Assembly: GCF_000600335.2 (NCBI RefSeq)
Contig: NZ_KK088563.1
Span: 1 to 64,000 of the forward strand
Source of the DNA: Rubellimicrobium mesophilum DSM 19309
Lineage (GTDB): Bacteria > Pseudomonadota > Alphaproteobacteria > Rhodobacterales > Rhodobacteraceae
DNA: 64,000 bases
Direction of reading: 5' to 3'
A program made the position numbers and the translations under genes. Under the pieces are notes generated by a model. It saw nothing but the letters and a program-made list of their open reading frames with translations, had not been told where the DNA came from and ran no database searches. Of the stretch, positions 43,400 through 52,237 are shown piece after piece; position 1 is the stretch's first letter, and each line of letters begins with the position of its first letter.

Positions 43400-44145
43400 G
43401 CGCGGATCTCCAGGCCCGCCGCGCGGCGGAAGGGCTCGTGGCGGACGTCGACCTCCTGGCCGGCGAAGACGTCGGCCTCCGCGGTGCAGAGCCAGGCGAT
43501 GGCCCAGGCGGGCTCCTCCGGGGGCGCGAGGTTGCCACGGGGGATCTGGCTCACCGGGTTGATGCCCGAGGCGCGGATGGCGCCCTGCATGTCGGTGTCC
43601 ACGACGCCCGGCGCGAAGCCGAAGGCGCGGATGCCCCGGTCCCCGTATTCCTTGGCGACGCACTGGGTCAGCATGGCGAGACCGGCCTTGCCGGAGCAGT
43701 AGGCCGACCAACCCTCCATGGCGTTGCGCGCGGCGCCGGAGGAGAGGTTGACGATGGTGCCGCCGCCCCGGGCGACCATGCCGCGCAGCGCGGACTGCGT
43801 GGCGGCGAAGGCGGCGGTGAGATTGGTCTCGATGTTGCGGGCCCACTCGGCGGGGTCCACCTCGGCGATATGCCCGATGGGGCCGATGACGCCGGCGTTG
43901 TTGACGAGGATGTCCACGCCGGGCTCGAGGAGCGCGGCCATGCCGGCGCGGTCGGTCACGTCGCAGACGCGGGCCTCGACGGTCCCGTCCAGCTCCTTCA
44001 GCGCGGCGTCGGCGTTGGCCTGGTTGCGGGCGGTGAAGGTGACGCGCGCCCCGGCGCGGGAAAGCTCGCGCACGAGGGCGAGGCCGATGCCACGGTTGCC
44101 GCCCGTCACGAGGGCCGTCTTGCCGGACAGATCCAGGGGTCTCAC
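43396..44145 (-). CDS. SDR family oxidoreductase, first gene of sugar-acid operon
   Basis: A 249-residue short-chain dehydrogenase: TGGNRGIGLALVREL cofactor motif with TARNQ after strand 2 (NADP-like), NNAGVIGPIG, Ser in NLSSGAA and YCSGK (Tyr, Lys). The GTG at 44145 is chosen because GGAGGAAG lies nine bases upstream; the in-frame ATG at 44169 has no binding site. It overlaps the dehydratase gene by four bases. The operon (SDR, enolase-type dehydratase, SDR) suggests stepwise oxidation and dehydration of a sugar or sugar lactone. Confidence 0.82.
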   Translation of the reverse strand: MRPLDLSGKTALVTGGNRGIGLALVRELSRAGARVTFTARNQANADAALKELDGTVEARVCDVTDRAGMAALLEPGVDILVNNAGVIGPIGHIAEVDPAEWARNIETNLTAAFAATQSALRGMVARGGGTIVNLSSGAARNAMEGWSAYCSGKAGLAMLTQCVAKEYGDRGIRAFGFAPGVVDTDMQGAIRASGINPVSQIPRGNLAPPEEPAWAIAWLCTAEADVFAGQEVDVRHEPFRRAAGLEIRA

Positions 44146-44321
44146 AGGGGGCTTCCTCCGTTGCGCCATGGGGAGGGGAGTCCGGCGCCCTGTCGGTCGC
44201 GGCCGTCGCTCCCTGCCCTCTCGGGCCGGGACGCTAGAGGCTCGCGCGCGGGGCCACAAGGACCGCCCGGCGACGGAACGGCGCGCGTCGGTCGTGGAAG
44301 GCCGGACCGCCGTGCGCGGGC

Positions 44322-44346
44322 GGAACGACTCCCGCCGGCGCCTGTT
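44322..44346 (+). promoter_or_regulatory. Possible EcfG-type promoter before the tannase-like gene
   Basis: GGAAC (44322-44326) and GTT (44344-44346) are 17 bases apart, within the range accepted by EcfG sigma factors. The GTG start at 44379 lies 32 bases downstream. In the 233-base divergent region shared with the sugar-acid operon. Weaker than the two other candidates because the spacing differs by one. Confidence 0.35.
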
Positions 44347-44378
44347 GCGGTGGATGCCATACAGAGGAGGCCCTCGCC

Positions 44379-46175
44379 GTGCCCTTTACCATTTCACCCG
44401 GCGGCGAGGCCGGGAGGGCGGGGGGCCTCCGCGCCCTCGCCGTGCTGCTGCTGGCTCTCGCGCCGCTGCGCGCGGCCGCGCAGGACGCCGCCCCCGCGCC
44501 GGGCGTGGCCGACCTGCCCGTGGTGCGGCCCGCCGGGTCCTGCGCCGACCTCCTCAAGACGGACCTCACCGACATCGGCGGCGAGGGGAGCGCGGTGCAG
44601 CGGGCCGAGGAGGTGACGAATGACGCGGGGATCGCGGCCTGCTCGGTGCAGGGGACGCTGGCGCCCTCGATCACCTTCGCCGTGGTGCTGCCCACCGAGA
44701 CTTGGACGCAGCGCTACCTGCAACTTGGCTGCGGCGGGCTGTGCGGTCGGCTCTCCGTCGATCAGGTGGGCGCGGCCTCGGGGTGCCAGGTGCTGCAGGC
44801 GGGCGGCTTCGCCGTCGCCGCGACCGACATGGGCCACCAAGGCAGTGACGCGACCTGGGGGAACGATCCGCAGAAGCGGGCTGACTTCGCGCATCGGGCG
44901 AACCACCTGACGGCGCTCGCGGCCAAGGCGCTGATCGCGGCGTTCTATGGGCAGGGGCCGCAGTTCTCCTACTTCACCGGCTGCTCGGATGGCGGGCGCG
45001 AGGCGCTGATCGAGGCGCAGCGGTATCCGGACGACTTCGACGGGATCATCGCCGGGGCGCCGGCCGCGAACTTCCAGGTGCAGAACAGCGTCTACCACGC
45101 GTGGCAGGCTGTCGCGAACAAGGACGCGGAGGGTCGGGCGATCCTGCTCGCCGACCGGCTGCCGATCCTGCACCGGGCGGTGCTCGCGCAGTGCGATGGG
45201 CTCGACGGGGTGGAGGACGGGCTGATCGCGAACCCGCTGGCCTGCGACTTCGACCCGGGGACCCTCCAGTGCGAGGCGGGCGCCAGCGACACGTCCGCCT
45301 GCCTGACGCCCGCCGAGGTGGAGGTGGTCCGCAAGCTCCACGACGGACCGTCGGACCCGGCCACTGGCAAGCGCCTGACCATCGGCGGGCCGCAATGGGG
45401 GTCCGAGCTGCGCTGGACGGTGTTCGTGCCGGAGGCGGCCACCGACACGACCCAGAGCGAGGACCACGCCGTCGAGGCGATCACCGGCGTGTCGCTGCCC
45501 GAGAACCCGCCCGAGGGGCTCACGCTCGCGGACGTGGCCTTCGATGAAGCGCGGATCGAACAGCTTGCGGCCCTGCACCCGCTCTACGACGCGACGAACC
45601 CGGACCTGTCGGGCTTCCAGGGCTCGGGCGGCAAGCTGATCCTCTACCACGGCTGGTCGGACACCGACATCTCGCCGCTCAACACGATCGCCTACTACGA
45701 GGCGGTGCGGGCCCAGATGGGAGACGCGGCGGCGGAGGGCTTCGCGCGGCTCTACCTGTTCCCCGGGATGTATCACTGCTCGCAGGGCGAGGGCCCCTAC
45801 GAGGTCGACCTGCTCACGCCGATGATGGCCTGGGTGGAGGGCGGGCAGGCGCCGGACGGGATCGTCGCGCGCCAGCCTCAGGGCGGCGAGGGCAACGAGT
45901 TCGGCCAGTTCGGCCCGGGCAAGGGCGGACCTCCCGGCGCGGACGACGCGGCGACGGCCCCCCTCCCTGGCTACCCGGCCGCCGAGGCGCCCTCGACGGA
46001 CCTTGCCCGCTCGCGGCCCGTCTATCCCTATCCGGCGCTGCCAGCCTTCAGCGGCCATGGCGACCCGAACGATGCAGCCGACTGGACGAAGGGCGACGCG
46101 ACCGTCGCCTTCACGGCGCCCGACTGGGCGGGGGCGGGCTTCTTCACGCCCTACCAGCCGATGGAACGGCAGTGA
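44379..46175 (+). CDS. Tannase/feruloyl esterase family secreted hydrolase
   Basis: A 598-residue alpha/beta hydrolase of the tannase family, which cleaves ester bonds of phenolic acids (tannins, feruloylated sugars). An N-terminal signal peptide (LRALAVLLLALAPLRAAAQ) indicates export. The nucleophile motif is GCSDGGREAL, and catalytic His and Asp regions appear in LFPGMYHCSQGEGP and NPDLSGF. Paired Cys residues (for example CGGLCG) fit the disulfide pattern of the family. The GTG start follows GAGGAGG. It is divergent from the sugar-acid operon, which could use released products. The C-terminus (490-600) is Gly/Pro-rich. Confidence 0.82.
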   Translation: MPFTISPGGEAGRAGGLRALAVLLLALAPLRAAAQDAAPAPGVADLPVVRPAGSCADLLKTDLTDIGGEGSAVQRAEEVTNDAGIAACSVQGTLAPSITFAVVLPTETWTQRYLQLGCGGLCGRLSVDQVGAASGCQVLQAGGFAVAATDMGHQGSDATWGNDPQKRADFAHRANHLTALAAKALIAAFYGQGPQFSYFTGCSDGGREALIEAQRYPDDFDGIIAGAPAANFQVQNSVYHAWQAVANKDAEGRAILLADRLPILHRAVLAQCDGLDGVEDGLIANPLACDFDPGTLQCEAGASDTSACLTPAEVEVVRKLHDGPSDPATGKRLTIGGPQWGSELRWTVFVPEAATDTTQSEDHAVEAITGVSLPENPPEGLTLADVAFDEARIEQLAALHPLYDATNPDLSGFQGSGGKLILYHGWSDTDISPLNTIAYYEAVRAQMGDAAAEGFARLYLFPGMYHCSQGEGPYEVDLLTPMMAWVEGGQAPDGIVARQPQGGEGNEFGQFGPGKGGPPGADDAATAPLPGYPAAEAPSTDLARSRPVYPYPALPAFSGHGDPNDAADWTKGDATVAFTAPDWAGAGFFTPYQPMERQ

Positions 46176-46219
46176 TGCGGCGCCCGGAGGGGCGACCGCC
46201 GGACCTTTGGAGCGAGCGG

Positions 46220-46249
46220 GGCCGGGCGGGAGGGCGATCCCACCCGGCC
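46220..46249. terminator. Terminator-like hairpin between tannase-like and DUF2218 genes
   Basis: GGCCGGGCGGGA (46220-46231) and TCCCACCCGGCC (46238-46249) pair over 12 positions with one mismatch and a 6-base loop. It lies between the converging ends of the two genes, 45 and 25 bases from their stops, and is followed by GTTCTCC on the plus strand. Confidence 0.6.
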
Positions 46250-46273
46250 GTTCTCCCATTCCGATGCAGCGCC

Positions 46274-46561
46274 TCAGGCGTCCTGCCAAGCCATGCCCTC
46301 GAACTCCTCGCGGAACGCGAAGCGCTTGAGGTGGGAGTCGATCACCTCCCGCATCCGGGCGACCTGTCCGGGGTCCTGGACGTCGAGCGCAACGGAAAGG
46401 GCGGAGGACGTGGCCGCCAGCGTCGCCGTGGCCGCCGGGAAGGCAATGGTGCCCGAGGTCTCGTCGAAGCTGGCCTCGACCTTGTGGCCGAAGTGCTTGC
46501 AGAGCTGCTGGAGATAGCGGCTGGCGTTCGGGGTCTCGTAGGTGCCGGTGATGCGGGTCAT
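46274..46561 (-). CDS. DUF2218 domain protein
   Basis: A 95-residue protein that is entirely a DUF2218 domain: ASRYLQQLCKHFGHKVEASFDETSGTIAFP and a C-terminal HLKRFAFREEFEGMAW. Function unknown; related domains occur beside siderophore or iron-uptake genes, but there is no such gene here. The ATG at 46561 follows AGGAGGACG. It is 24 bases downstream of the DUF4405 membrane protein gene on the same strand and probably co-transcribed with it. Confidence 0.85.
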   Translation of the reverse strand: MTRITGTYETPNASRYLQQLCKHFGHKVEASFDETSGTIAFPAATATLAATSSALSVALDVQDPGQVARMREVIDSHLKRFAFREEFEGMAWQDA

Positions 46562-46585
46562 GGGAAGGCGTCCTCCTGGGATGTT

Positions 46586-47089
46586 TCAGCCAGCGGCGGG
46601 CATCAGCGCGGCGACGAGCGCGAACTGGTCCTCGCCCGAGGCGGCCGCGATGTCGGACAGGGTCTGCTCCGGGCCGGTGACGGCGAAGCCCGCCTCGGTC
46701 AGCCGGGCCACGAGCTCGTCGGGCGTGGCGTCCACGACGGGGGCGACCTCGGCGACCGTATGGGTGAGGACCTCGGAGGCGAAGGCGAACTGCGGCGGGC
46801 CGCCAGCCTGGCCCTCGGAGGCGCCCGCGAAGGCGAAGGCGACCGCCACGGCGGCCGAGAGCGCCAGCGCCACGGTCATCGGCGCGCGGCCGAGGTAGTT
46901 GGTCAGCGAGCGCCAGTTCTTCCAGACGTGCAGCGCGAAGGGCACGACCAAGGCGACGCTCAGGATCTCGTGCATCTCGTGGAACAGGCCCTGGCCCACG
47001 CCGACGAAGAGGGCGATGCCCGAGATCAGCGAGACGAGGAAGAGCCCGGTGATCGCGGGCGTGGCGTAGCGTTGCAGTAGTCGCGGCAT
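46586..47089 (-). CDS. DUF4405 membrane protein
   Basis: A 167-residue membrane protein. Helices are at 10-32 (ATPAITGLFLVSLISGIALFVG), 40-60 (HEILSVALVVPFALHVWKNW) and 70-90. His residues in HEMHEIL and FALHVWKNW resemble the heme-binding pattern of DUF4405/cytochrome b561-like proteins. The C-terminus (95-167) is soluble and holds a small helical domain (ATPDELVARLTEAGFAVTGPEQTLSDIAAASGEDQFALVAALMPAAG). Role unknown, possibly electron transfer. Upstream of the DUF2218 gene. Confidence 0.75.
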   Translation of the reverse strand: MPRLLQRYATPAITGLFLVSLISGIALFVGVGQGLFHEMHEILSVALVVPFALHVWKNWRSLTNYLGRAPMTVALALSAAVAVAFAFAGASEGQAGGPPQFAFASEVLTHTVAEVAPVVDATPDELVARLTEAGFAVTGPEQTLSDIAAASGEDQFALVAALMPAAG

Positions 47090-47267
47090 TCGATGTCCTG
47101 GAGTCGGTCGGAGGCGCGGTCGGCGCCGGTGGAAGTCACCCGTTCAACGGAGGGCCGCGCGGTTTCCGTCGCGCGCTCCGCATCGGCGTCGGCGGGCCGC
47201 CACAAGGACCGCGCCGCCCCTGGCCCGCCGGGACGCGCGCCGCTATCCTCCCCGCGAGGGAGGAGCC

Positions 47268-48131
47268 ATGGTGCGGACCAGGGAGGAACGGCGAGCGGAC
47301 CCGGCGCTGGGCTACACCAGGCCCGAGACCTACGAGGAGCTCCTCGCGGTCCTCACGGCGGGCACGGCCAAGCTGTCCCGTCGGTCGCAGGAGGTCGCGG
47401 TCCACATCAGCCAGCATCCCGACGAGGTGGCGCTGGCCTCGATCAGCGAGGTCGCGGCGGCGGCGGGCGTGCAGCCCTCGGCGCTGGTGCGCTTCGCGCA
47501 GGTCTTCGGCTTCTCGGGCTGGTCGGAGCTGCAGGACCTCTTCAAGGCGCATCTCCGCGGTGGCTTCGCGGGTGCGCGGCGGGGGGGCGAGGCCGGAATC
47601 CCCGAGAGGCTCGGCGGCCTCGTCGGCGCGGCGCAGGCCTCGCTCGCCAAGCTGCCCGAGACCCTGGACGCGCAGGCGTTCGACAGGGTGGCGGAGGCGT
47701 TGGCGGGATCGTCGTCGATCACGCTGATCGGAAGCAAGCGGGCCTTTCCGGTCACGGCCTACCTGTCCTTCACGCTGTCGCAGCACGGCGTCCGGAACGC
47801 ACTGGTGGACAACATCGGCTCGGGCGCCTTCGACCAGGTGGGCTGCCTGGGTCCCGGGGACGGGGTCCTCGCGATCAGCTTCAGCCCCTACAACTCGATC
47901 ACGCCGGAGCTCGCGGCGCTGTCGCGCGAGAGGGGCGCGCAGCTCGTGGCCGTCACGGACAGTCCCCTGAGCCCGCTCGTCCCTCTCAGCGAGGCAAGCC
48001 TCGTCGTCGTCGAAAAGGCCGAGGCGGGCTACCGGACGCTGGCCGCGACGGTGGTCGTGGCGCTCGCGCTGGCGGTCGAGGTGGCCGCGCGGCGGGCCCG
48101 GCCGATCCGAGGGGCCCAAGCTCGTCGTTGA
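47268..48131 (+). CDS. MurR/RpiR family transcriptional regulator
   Basis: A 287-residue regulator with an N-terminal RpiR helix-turn-helix (LSRRSQEVAVHISQHPDEVALASISEVAAAAGVQPSALVRFAQVFGFSGWSELQDLFK) and a C-terminal sugar isomerase (SIS) domain (SSSITLIGSKRAFPVTAYLSFTLSQHGV, AISFSPYNSITPELAALSRERGAQLVAVTD). Such proteins sense sugar phosphates or inositol derivatives. GGGAGGAGCC precedes the ATG. A perfect palindrome with GGAA-N6-TTCC follows its stop by six bases, at the promoter of the ABC operon at 48381, which it most likely controls. Confidence 0.9.
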   Translation: MVRTREERRADPALGYTRPETYEELLAVLTAGTAKLSRRSQEVAVHISQHPDEVALASISEVAAAAGVQPSALVRFAQVFGFSGWSELQDLFKAHLRGGFAGARRGGEAGIPERLGGLVGAAQASLAKLPETLDAQAFDRVAEALAGSSSITLIGSKRAFPVTAYLSFTLSQHGVRNALVDNIGSGAFDQVGCLGPGDGVLAISFSPYNSITPELAALSRERGAQLVAVTDSPLSPLVPLSEASLVVVEKAEAGYRTLAATVVVALALAVEVAARRARPIRGAQARR

Positions 48132-48157
48132 CAGGCTGGAACGGCCGTTCCAGAAAT
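48128..48157 (+). promoter_or_regulatory. Promoter with RpiR-type operator of the sugar ABC operon
   Basis: TGGAACGGCCGTTCCA (48137-48152) is a perfect 16-base palindrome containing GGAA-N6-TTCC, the motif reported for the RpiR-type inositol regulator IolR. It lies directly after a perfect -35 box, TTGACA (48128-48133), where the -35 to -10 spacer of a promoter would be. The -10 (around 48152-48157, AGAAAT) is weak. Repression by the adjacent RpiR regulator is the simple reading. Confidence 0.7.
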
Positions 48158-48380
48158 CCTCAGGCGCAAGGACAGTTCGCGGAATCGACGGACTTGCCAC
48201 GGGGCGCCCTGGGCGGGAGGATCGGTCCCGGGAGGATGCGGCGCACCGCGGATCGGCGGGCGCCAGGCGTGAAGGCGACGGGGCGCGCGCCCTCGCCGGG
48301 ATCGGGGGTCCCGGCGGAAACGACGTCCAACGAGAGCACGGGATGACACGCATCCCGGCCACCAACGGAGGAGGAGAACC

Positions 48381-49331
48381 ATGCTGAGACGGACGTTCCT
48401 GGGGGCCAGCGTCGCCGCGCTCGCCCTGAGCGCGGGGCTGGCTGCGGCGCAGGACGCGAGCGGGCCCAAGACCTTCTACTGGATCTCGCACGGGTCGCCC
48501 GCGGACCCGGTCTGGACCTACTTCCTGGCGGGCGCCGAGCAGTGGGCGACCGACACCGGGCAGACGGTGAACACCTCGTTCCACTCGAACGACGTGCCCT
48601 CGCAGCAGGAAGCCGTGCGCGCGGCCATCGCGGCGGGCGCCGACGGCATCTGCTCCACGAGCCCCGATCCCGGCTCCATGGTGGACGTGGTCAAGGAAGC
48701 GCGCGACGCGGGCATCCCCATCGTCAACTTCAACACCTCGGACGATGCGCCGGACTGGAACGCCTATGTCGGAGGCGACCTGCACGAGGTCGGTCGCCAG
48801 TGGGCGCAATATCTGGTGGACCACCAACTCGTGAAGGAAGGCGACTTCGTCTGGATGCCAGTCGAGGTCCCCGGCGCCTCCTACGGGGTCGAGGAGGAGA
48901 AGGGCATCGCCTCGGTCTTCGAGCCGATGAACATCACCTGGGAGGTGACGGACTCCACGCTCGACCAGGCCGAGGTCATCACGCGGATGACCGACTACAT
49001 GACCGCCAACCAGGGCAAGGTGAAGGCGATCATCGGCTTGGGCGACATGGTCACGGGCTCGATCAAGCGGGTGTTCGACCAGGCCGGCATCGCGCCCGGC
49101 TCGATTCCCGTCGTGGGCTGGGGCAACAGCCTCGACACCACGCAGGAGGTCATGGACGGCTACGTCAACGCCGCCATGTGGCAGGACCCGCAGGCCACCT
49201 CCTACTTCTGCCTGTCGGCGCTGCTGATGGAGTCCTCGGGCGTCCCGATCGGCTTCGACATCATCACCGGCGCCCTCTACGAGAAGGACACGGCGCAGGT
49301 CTATTCCGACATCATGTCGGCGGGGAACTGA
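48381..49331 (+). CDS. Sugar ABC transporter substrate-binding protein
   Basis: A 316-residue periplasmic binding protein of the RbsB type (type I fold), which delivers a sugar or polyol to its permease. The N-terminus MLRRTFLGASVAALALSAGLAAAQ looks like a Tat-type signal. The body has the usual SBP features: QQEAVRAAIAAGADGICSTSPDPGSMVDVVKEARDAGIPIVNFNT, a hinge near 100, and IIGLGDMVTGSIKRVFDQAG. GGAGGAGAACC precedes the ATG. First gene of an operon with permease, ATPase, a mutarotase-like protein and two Gfo/Idh/MocA dehydrogenases. The inositol-like operator hints at a polyol substrate; not certain. Confidence 0.9.
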   Translation: MLRRTFLGASVAALALSAGLAAAQDASGPKTFYWISHGSPADPVWTYFLAGAEQWATDTGQTVNTSFHSNDVPSQQEAVRAAIAAGADGICSTSPDPGSMVDVVKEARDAGIPIVNFNTSDDAPDWNAYVGGDLHEVGRQWAQYLVDHQLVKEGDFVWMPVEVPGASYGVEEEKGIASVFEPMNITWEVTDSTLDQAEVITRMTDYMTANQGKVKAIIGLGDMVTGSIKRVFDQAGIAPGSIPVVGWGNSLDTTQEVMDGYVNAAMWQDPQATSYFCLSALLMESSGVPIGFDIITGALYEKDTAQVYSDIMSAGN

Positions 49332-49398
49332 TCCCTTCCGCCGCCCGCGTCCCTGCACGCGGGCGGCTCCCTTTCCACCTCCGGCCCGGGGGAGACCC

Positions 49399-50415
49399 AT
49401 GTCCGACCGCACCACCGCCCTCGCGCCGGGGGCCAACTCGCCCGGCCTCGTGCGGGCCTTCATCGCCAAGCCGGAGTTCGGGCCGCTGGTGCTGCTGGTC
49501 CTGATGCTGGTGACCTTCACGGCCATCAACCCGACCTTCCTGTCGCTCACCAACATCGGCAACGCTCTCACCTTCACGGTGGAGCTGGGGCTGATCGCGC
49601 TCGCCATGACGCTGCTGATGACCTCGGGGGAGTTCGACCTGTCGGTCGGCTCGGTCTTCGGCTTCGCGCCGGTGGTGATGTGGACGCTGTTCAACACCGG
49701 GACGATGCCGCTGCCGCTCGCCTTCCTCGCGGCGCTGGGGGTCGCGCTGGTGATCGGGCTCGCGAACGGCCTCTTCGTGACCCGGCTCAACATCCCGAGC
49801 TTCCTCGTGACCCTGGGGATGCTGCTGGTCGTGCGGGGCACGGCGCTGTGGCTCACCGACGGCTTCCCGCAGTGGACCTGGGAGGCGGGGGACCAGTGGC
49901 TCGCCTCGGTCCTCGTGGGCGACTTCTACATCGGCGGCCTGCGCATCTACATGAGTCTGATCTGGTTCATCCTGCTCGCGGTCGTGTTCCACTACGCGCT
50001 GACCAAGACCCGATTCGGCAACTGGATCCAGGCCACGGCGGACCGACCGGCGCGCGACGCAGCGGGGGTGAACATCAGCCGGGTCAAGGTGGTGCTGTTC
50101 ATGGTCTCGGCGGCGATGGCGGCCTTCGCGGGGATCATCTCCTCGATCCGCGTCTCGGCGGCGAATCCCAACTCCGGCACCGGCTACGAGCTGGAAGTCA
50201 TCGCCATGGTGGTGATCGGCGGCACGGTGCTGACCGGCGGGCGCGGGACCATCGTGGGCACCATCCTGGGCGTGCTGATCCTGCGCCTCATGCGGAACGG
50301 CATCGTGCTGATCGGGGTGCCGGGCCTCGCCTACAACATCTTCATCGGCGCGATCATCCTGGGGATGATGGCCCTCCACGCCGGGCTCGAGCGCCGGCAC
50401 AACACCGGGGTGTGA
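49399..50415 (+). CDS. Sugar ABC transporter permease (RbsC type)
   Basis: A 338-residue inner-membrane permease with nine to ten hydrophobic helices. The family signature LIALAMTLLMTSGEFDLSVGSVFGFAPVVM is near 75, and the cytoplasmic coupling segment FGNWIQATADRPARDAAGVNISRVK near 215, then GYELEVIAMVVIGGTVLTGGRGTIVGTILGVLIL. Forms the channel for the binding protein at 48381 with the ATPase two bases downstream. CCCGGGGGAGACC precedes the ATG. Confidence 0.92.
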   Translation: MSDRTTALAPGANSPGLVRAFIAKPEFGPLVLLVLMLVTFTAINPTFLSLTNIGNALTFTVELGLIALAMTLLMTSGEFDLSVGSVFGFAPVVMWTLFNTGTMPLPLAFLAALGVALVIGLANGLFVTRLNIPSFLVTLGMLLVVRGTALWLTDGFPQWTWEAGDQWLASVLVGDFYIGGLRIYMSLIWFILLAVVFHYALTKTRFGNWIQATADRPARDAAGVNISRVKVVLFMVSAAMAAFAGIISSIRVSAANPNSGTGYELEVIAMVVIGGTVLTGGRGTIVGTILGVLILRLMRNGIVLIGVPGLAYNIFIGAIILGMMALHAGLERRHNTGV

Positions 50416-50417
50416 CG

Positions 50418-51174
50418 ATGGCCGAGACCCTCGTGGAGATGCGGAACATCGAGAAGTTCTACGGCCGCGTCCACGCGCTCCGCGGCGTGAACCTGTCGAT
50501 CAAGCGGGGCGAGATCGTGGGCCTCCTGGGCGACAACGGCGCCGGGAAGTCCACCCTCATCAAGGTCCTGTCGGGCGCGGTGCCCTACACGTCCGGGGAG
50601 ATCGTCATCAAGGGGCGCCCCGTGAGGATGCGCTCGACGCTCGACGCCATCGCGAACGGGATCGAGACGATCTACCAGGACTCGGCGCTGGTGCCGCAGC
50701 TCTCCATCGCGCGGAACCTGTTCCTGGGGCGAGAGCTTCGGAAGGGGCCGGGCTTCCTCGACCGGCTCGACACCGAGCAGATGAACCAGGTCGCGGCGGA
50801 CCTGCTGAAGCGCGTCGGCATCTCCAAGAACATCCCGCCGACGACGCCGATCAGCTCGCTGTGCGGGCGGGGAGAGGCAGGCCGTGGCCATTGCCCGCGC
50901 GATGTACTTCGATAGCGACCTCATCATCCTCGACGAGCCCACGAACAACCTCGGCGTGGCCGAGACGCAGGGGGTGCTGCGCTTCGTGCGGAACGCGCGG
51001 GACACGGGGCATTCCTGCGTGTTCATCGCGCACAACATCCACCACGTCTTCCAGGTCGTTGATCGCATGGTGGTCATGCGGCGCGGGACCATCGTCGCGG
51101 ACGACCTTTCGCCCAAGACCTCCTCGATCCAGGAGGTCGAGGACGTCATCACCGGAGAGCACCTGGCCGCATGA
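50418..51174 (+). pseudogene. Sugar ABC transporter ATP-binding protein, frameshift in the signature motif
   Basis: Single-domain sugar importer ATPase (FrcA-like, 251 residues after repair). Walker A GDNGAGKST and Q-loop IYQDSALVPQ are in the first frame; Walker B LIILDEPTNN and the switch His in VFIAHNIHHVFQ are in the second. One extra base near 50863 breaks the signature: the expected SSLSGGERQAVAIARAMYF reads SSLCGRGEAGRG and then stops at 50915. Removing it restores the motif exactly. The gene sits in an intact operon (two bases after the permease gene, four bases overlap with the next), so a sequencing error is the likeliest reading; if real, the transporter is dead. Confidence 0.85.
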
Positions 51175-52235
51175 ACAGCGACGTCCTCACCGTCCAAGCC
51201 GAGGGCATCCGCTTCGGCTTCGATCCCATGCCTGGGCTTCTCGACGGCTTCACCGTCACGGAGGGCGGGCGCGAGATCGCCCCGCTGCACCGCGCGCCCT
51301 GGGTCGGCACTGGGGAGCCGATGCCGGAGGGTGCCGGTCCGATGATGGCCAAGCTCGGCGGCGACTGGTTCTGCGCGCCCTTTGGAGGCAGCGCCGAGGG
51401 GTCGCCGCTCCATGGCTGGACCGCCGGGGCGCGCTGGCAGGTCGTCCGGCAGGACGGCGGCACGCTTCGCGCCGTGCTGGAGCGGCCCGTCCTCGGGGCG
51501 ACGGTCGTGAAGGAGCTGTCCGTCGAGGACGGGCATCCCTTCGTCTACCAGCGCCACGCCTTGGTGGGGGGCCAAGGCCGGGTGCCGGTCGCGAACCATG
51601 CCAACCTGTCGCTGAAGACCGGCGGGATCATCCGGACCTCGGCCAAGTCGGCCTGGGAGACGCCCGGGACCCCGCAGGAGAGCGATCCGGCGCGGGGGCG
51701 CTCGGCGCTCCGTTACCCCGCGCGCAGCGAGGATCCCCGCGCCTTCCCGAGCGTCGAGGGCAGCTCGGACCTGACCCGCTATCCGTGGAACCCGCGCCAC
51801 GAGGACTTCGTCGTGGGGATCGAGGCCAAGGGCCACCGGCTCGGCTGGACCGCCGTGGCGCGGCCCGAGGAGGAGGACCTCTACCTTTCGCTCCGCGACG
51901 CGCGGGTGCTGCCGATGACGATGCTCTGGCACTCGAACGGGGGGCGCGACTACGCGCCGTGGTCGAGCCGGCACTTCGGCTGCCTGGGTGTCGAGGAGGG
52001 CGCGGCCGACAAGATGCTGGGGCTGTCCACCGAGGCGGACCTGTCCGGGCCGGGGGCGCTGACGCTGGTGCCGGATGGCCTCGCCGAGGTGCGGCACGTC
52101 ATCGGGGCCATCGCGTGGCCCACCGGAGAGCCCGTGGCCGAGGTCGCGGAGCGGGACGGCACGGTCGAGGTCCGGGGCGAGGGCGGCGCGGTCCGGCGCG
52201 TGCCCTTCCGGGCGGGCTTCCTGGGGCGGGACTGA
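51171..52235 (+). CDS. Aldose-1-epimerase-like (galactose mutarotase fold) protein
   Basis: A 354-residue protein that appears to have the beta-sandwich galactose-mutarotase fold: internal beta segments such as DGGTLRAVLERPVLGATVVKELSVEDGHPFVYQRHALVGG and a typical HANLSLKTGG and MTMLWHSNGGRDYAPW. Such proteins in sugar operons interconvert anomers or simply bind sugar. Catalytic residues cannot be assigned with confidence. No signal peptide. Overlaps the ATPase gene by four bases and lies two bases before the Gfo/Idh/MocA gene. Other names are possible; family assignment is moderate. Confidence 0.6.
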   Translation: MNSDVLTVQAEGIRFGFDPMPGLLDGFTVTEGGREIAPLHRAPWVGTGEPMPEGAGPMMAKLGGDWFCAPFGGSAEGSPLHGWTAGARWQVVRQDGGTLRAVLERPVLGATVVKELSVEDGHPFVYQRHALVGGQGRVPVANHANLSLKTGGIIRTSAKSAWETPGTPQESDPARGRSALRYPARSEDPRAFPSVEGSSDLTRYPWNPRHEDFVVGIEAKGHRLGWTAVARPEEEDLYLSLRDARVLPMTMLWHSNGGRDYAPWSSRHFGCLGVEEGAADKMLGLSTEADLSGPGALTLVPDGLAEVRHVIGAIAWPTGEPVAEVAERDGTVEVRGEGGAVRRVPFRAGFLGRD

Positions 52236-52237
52236 GA

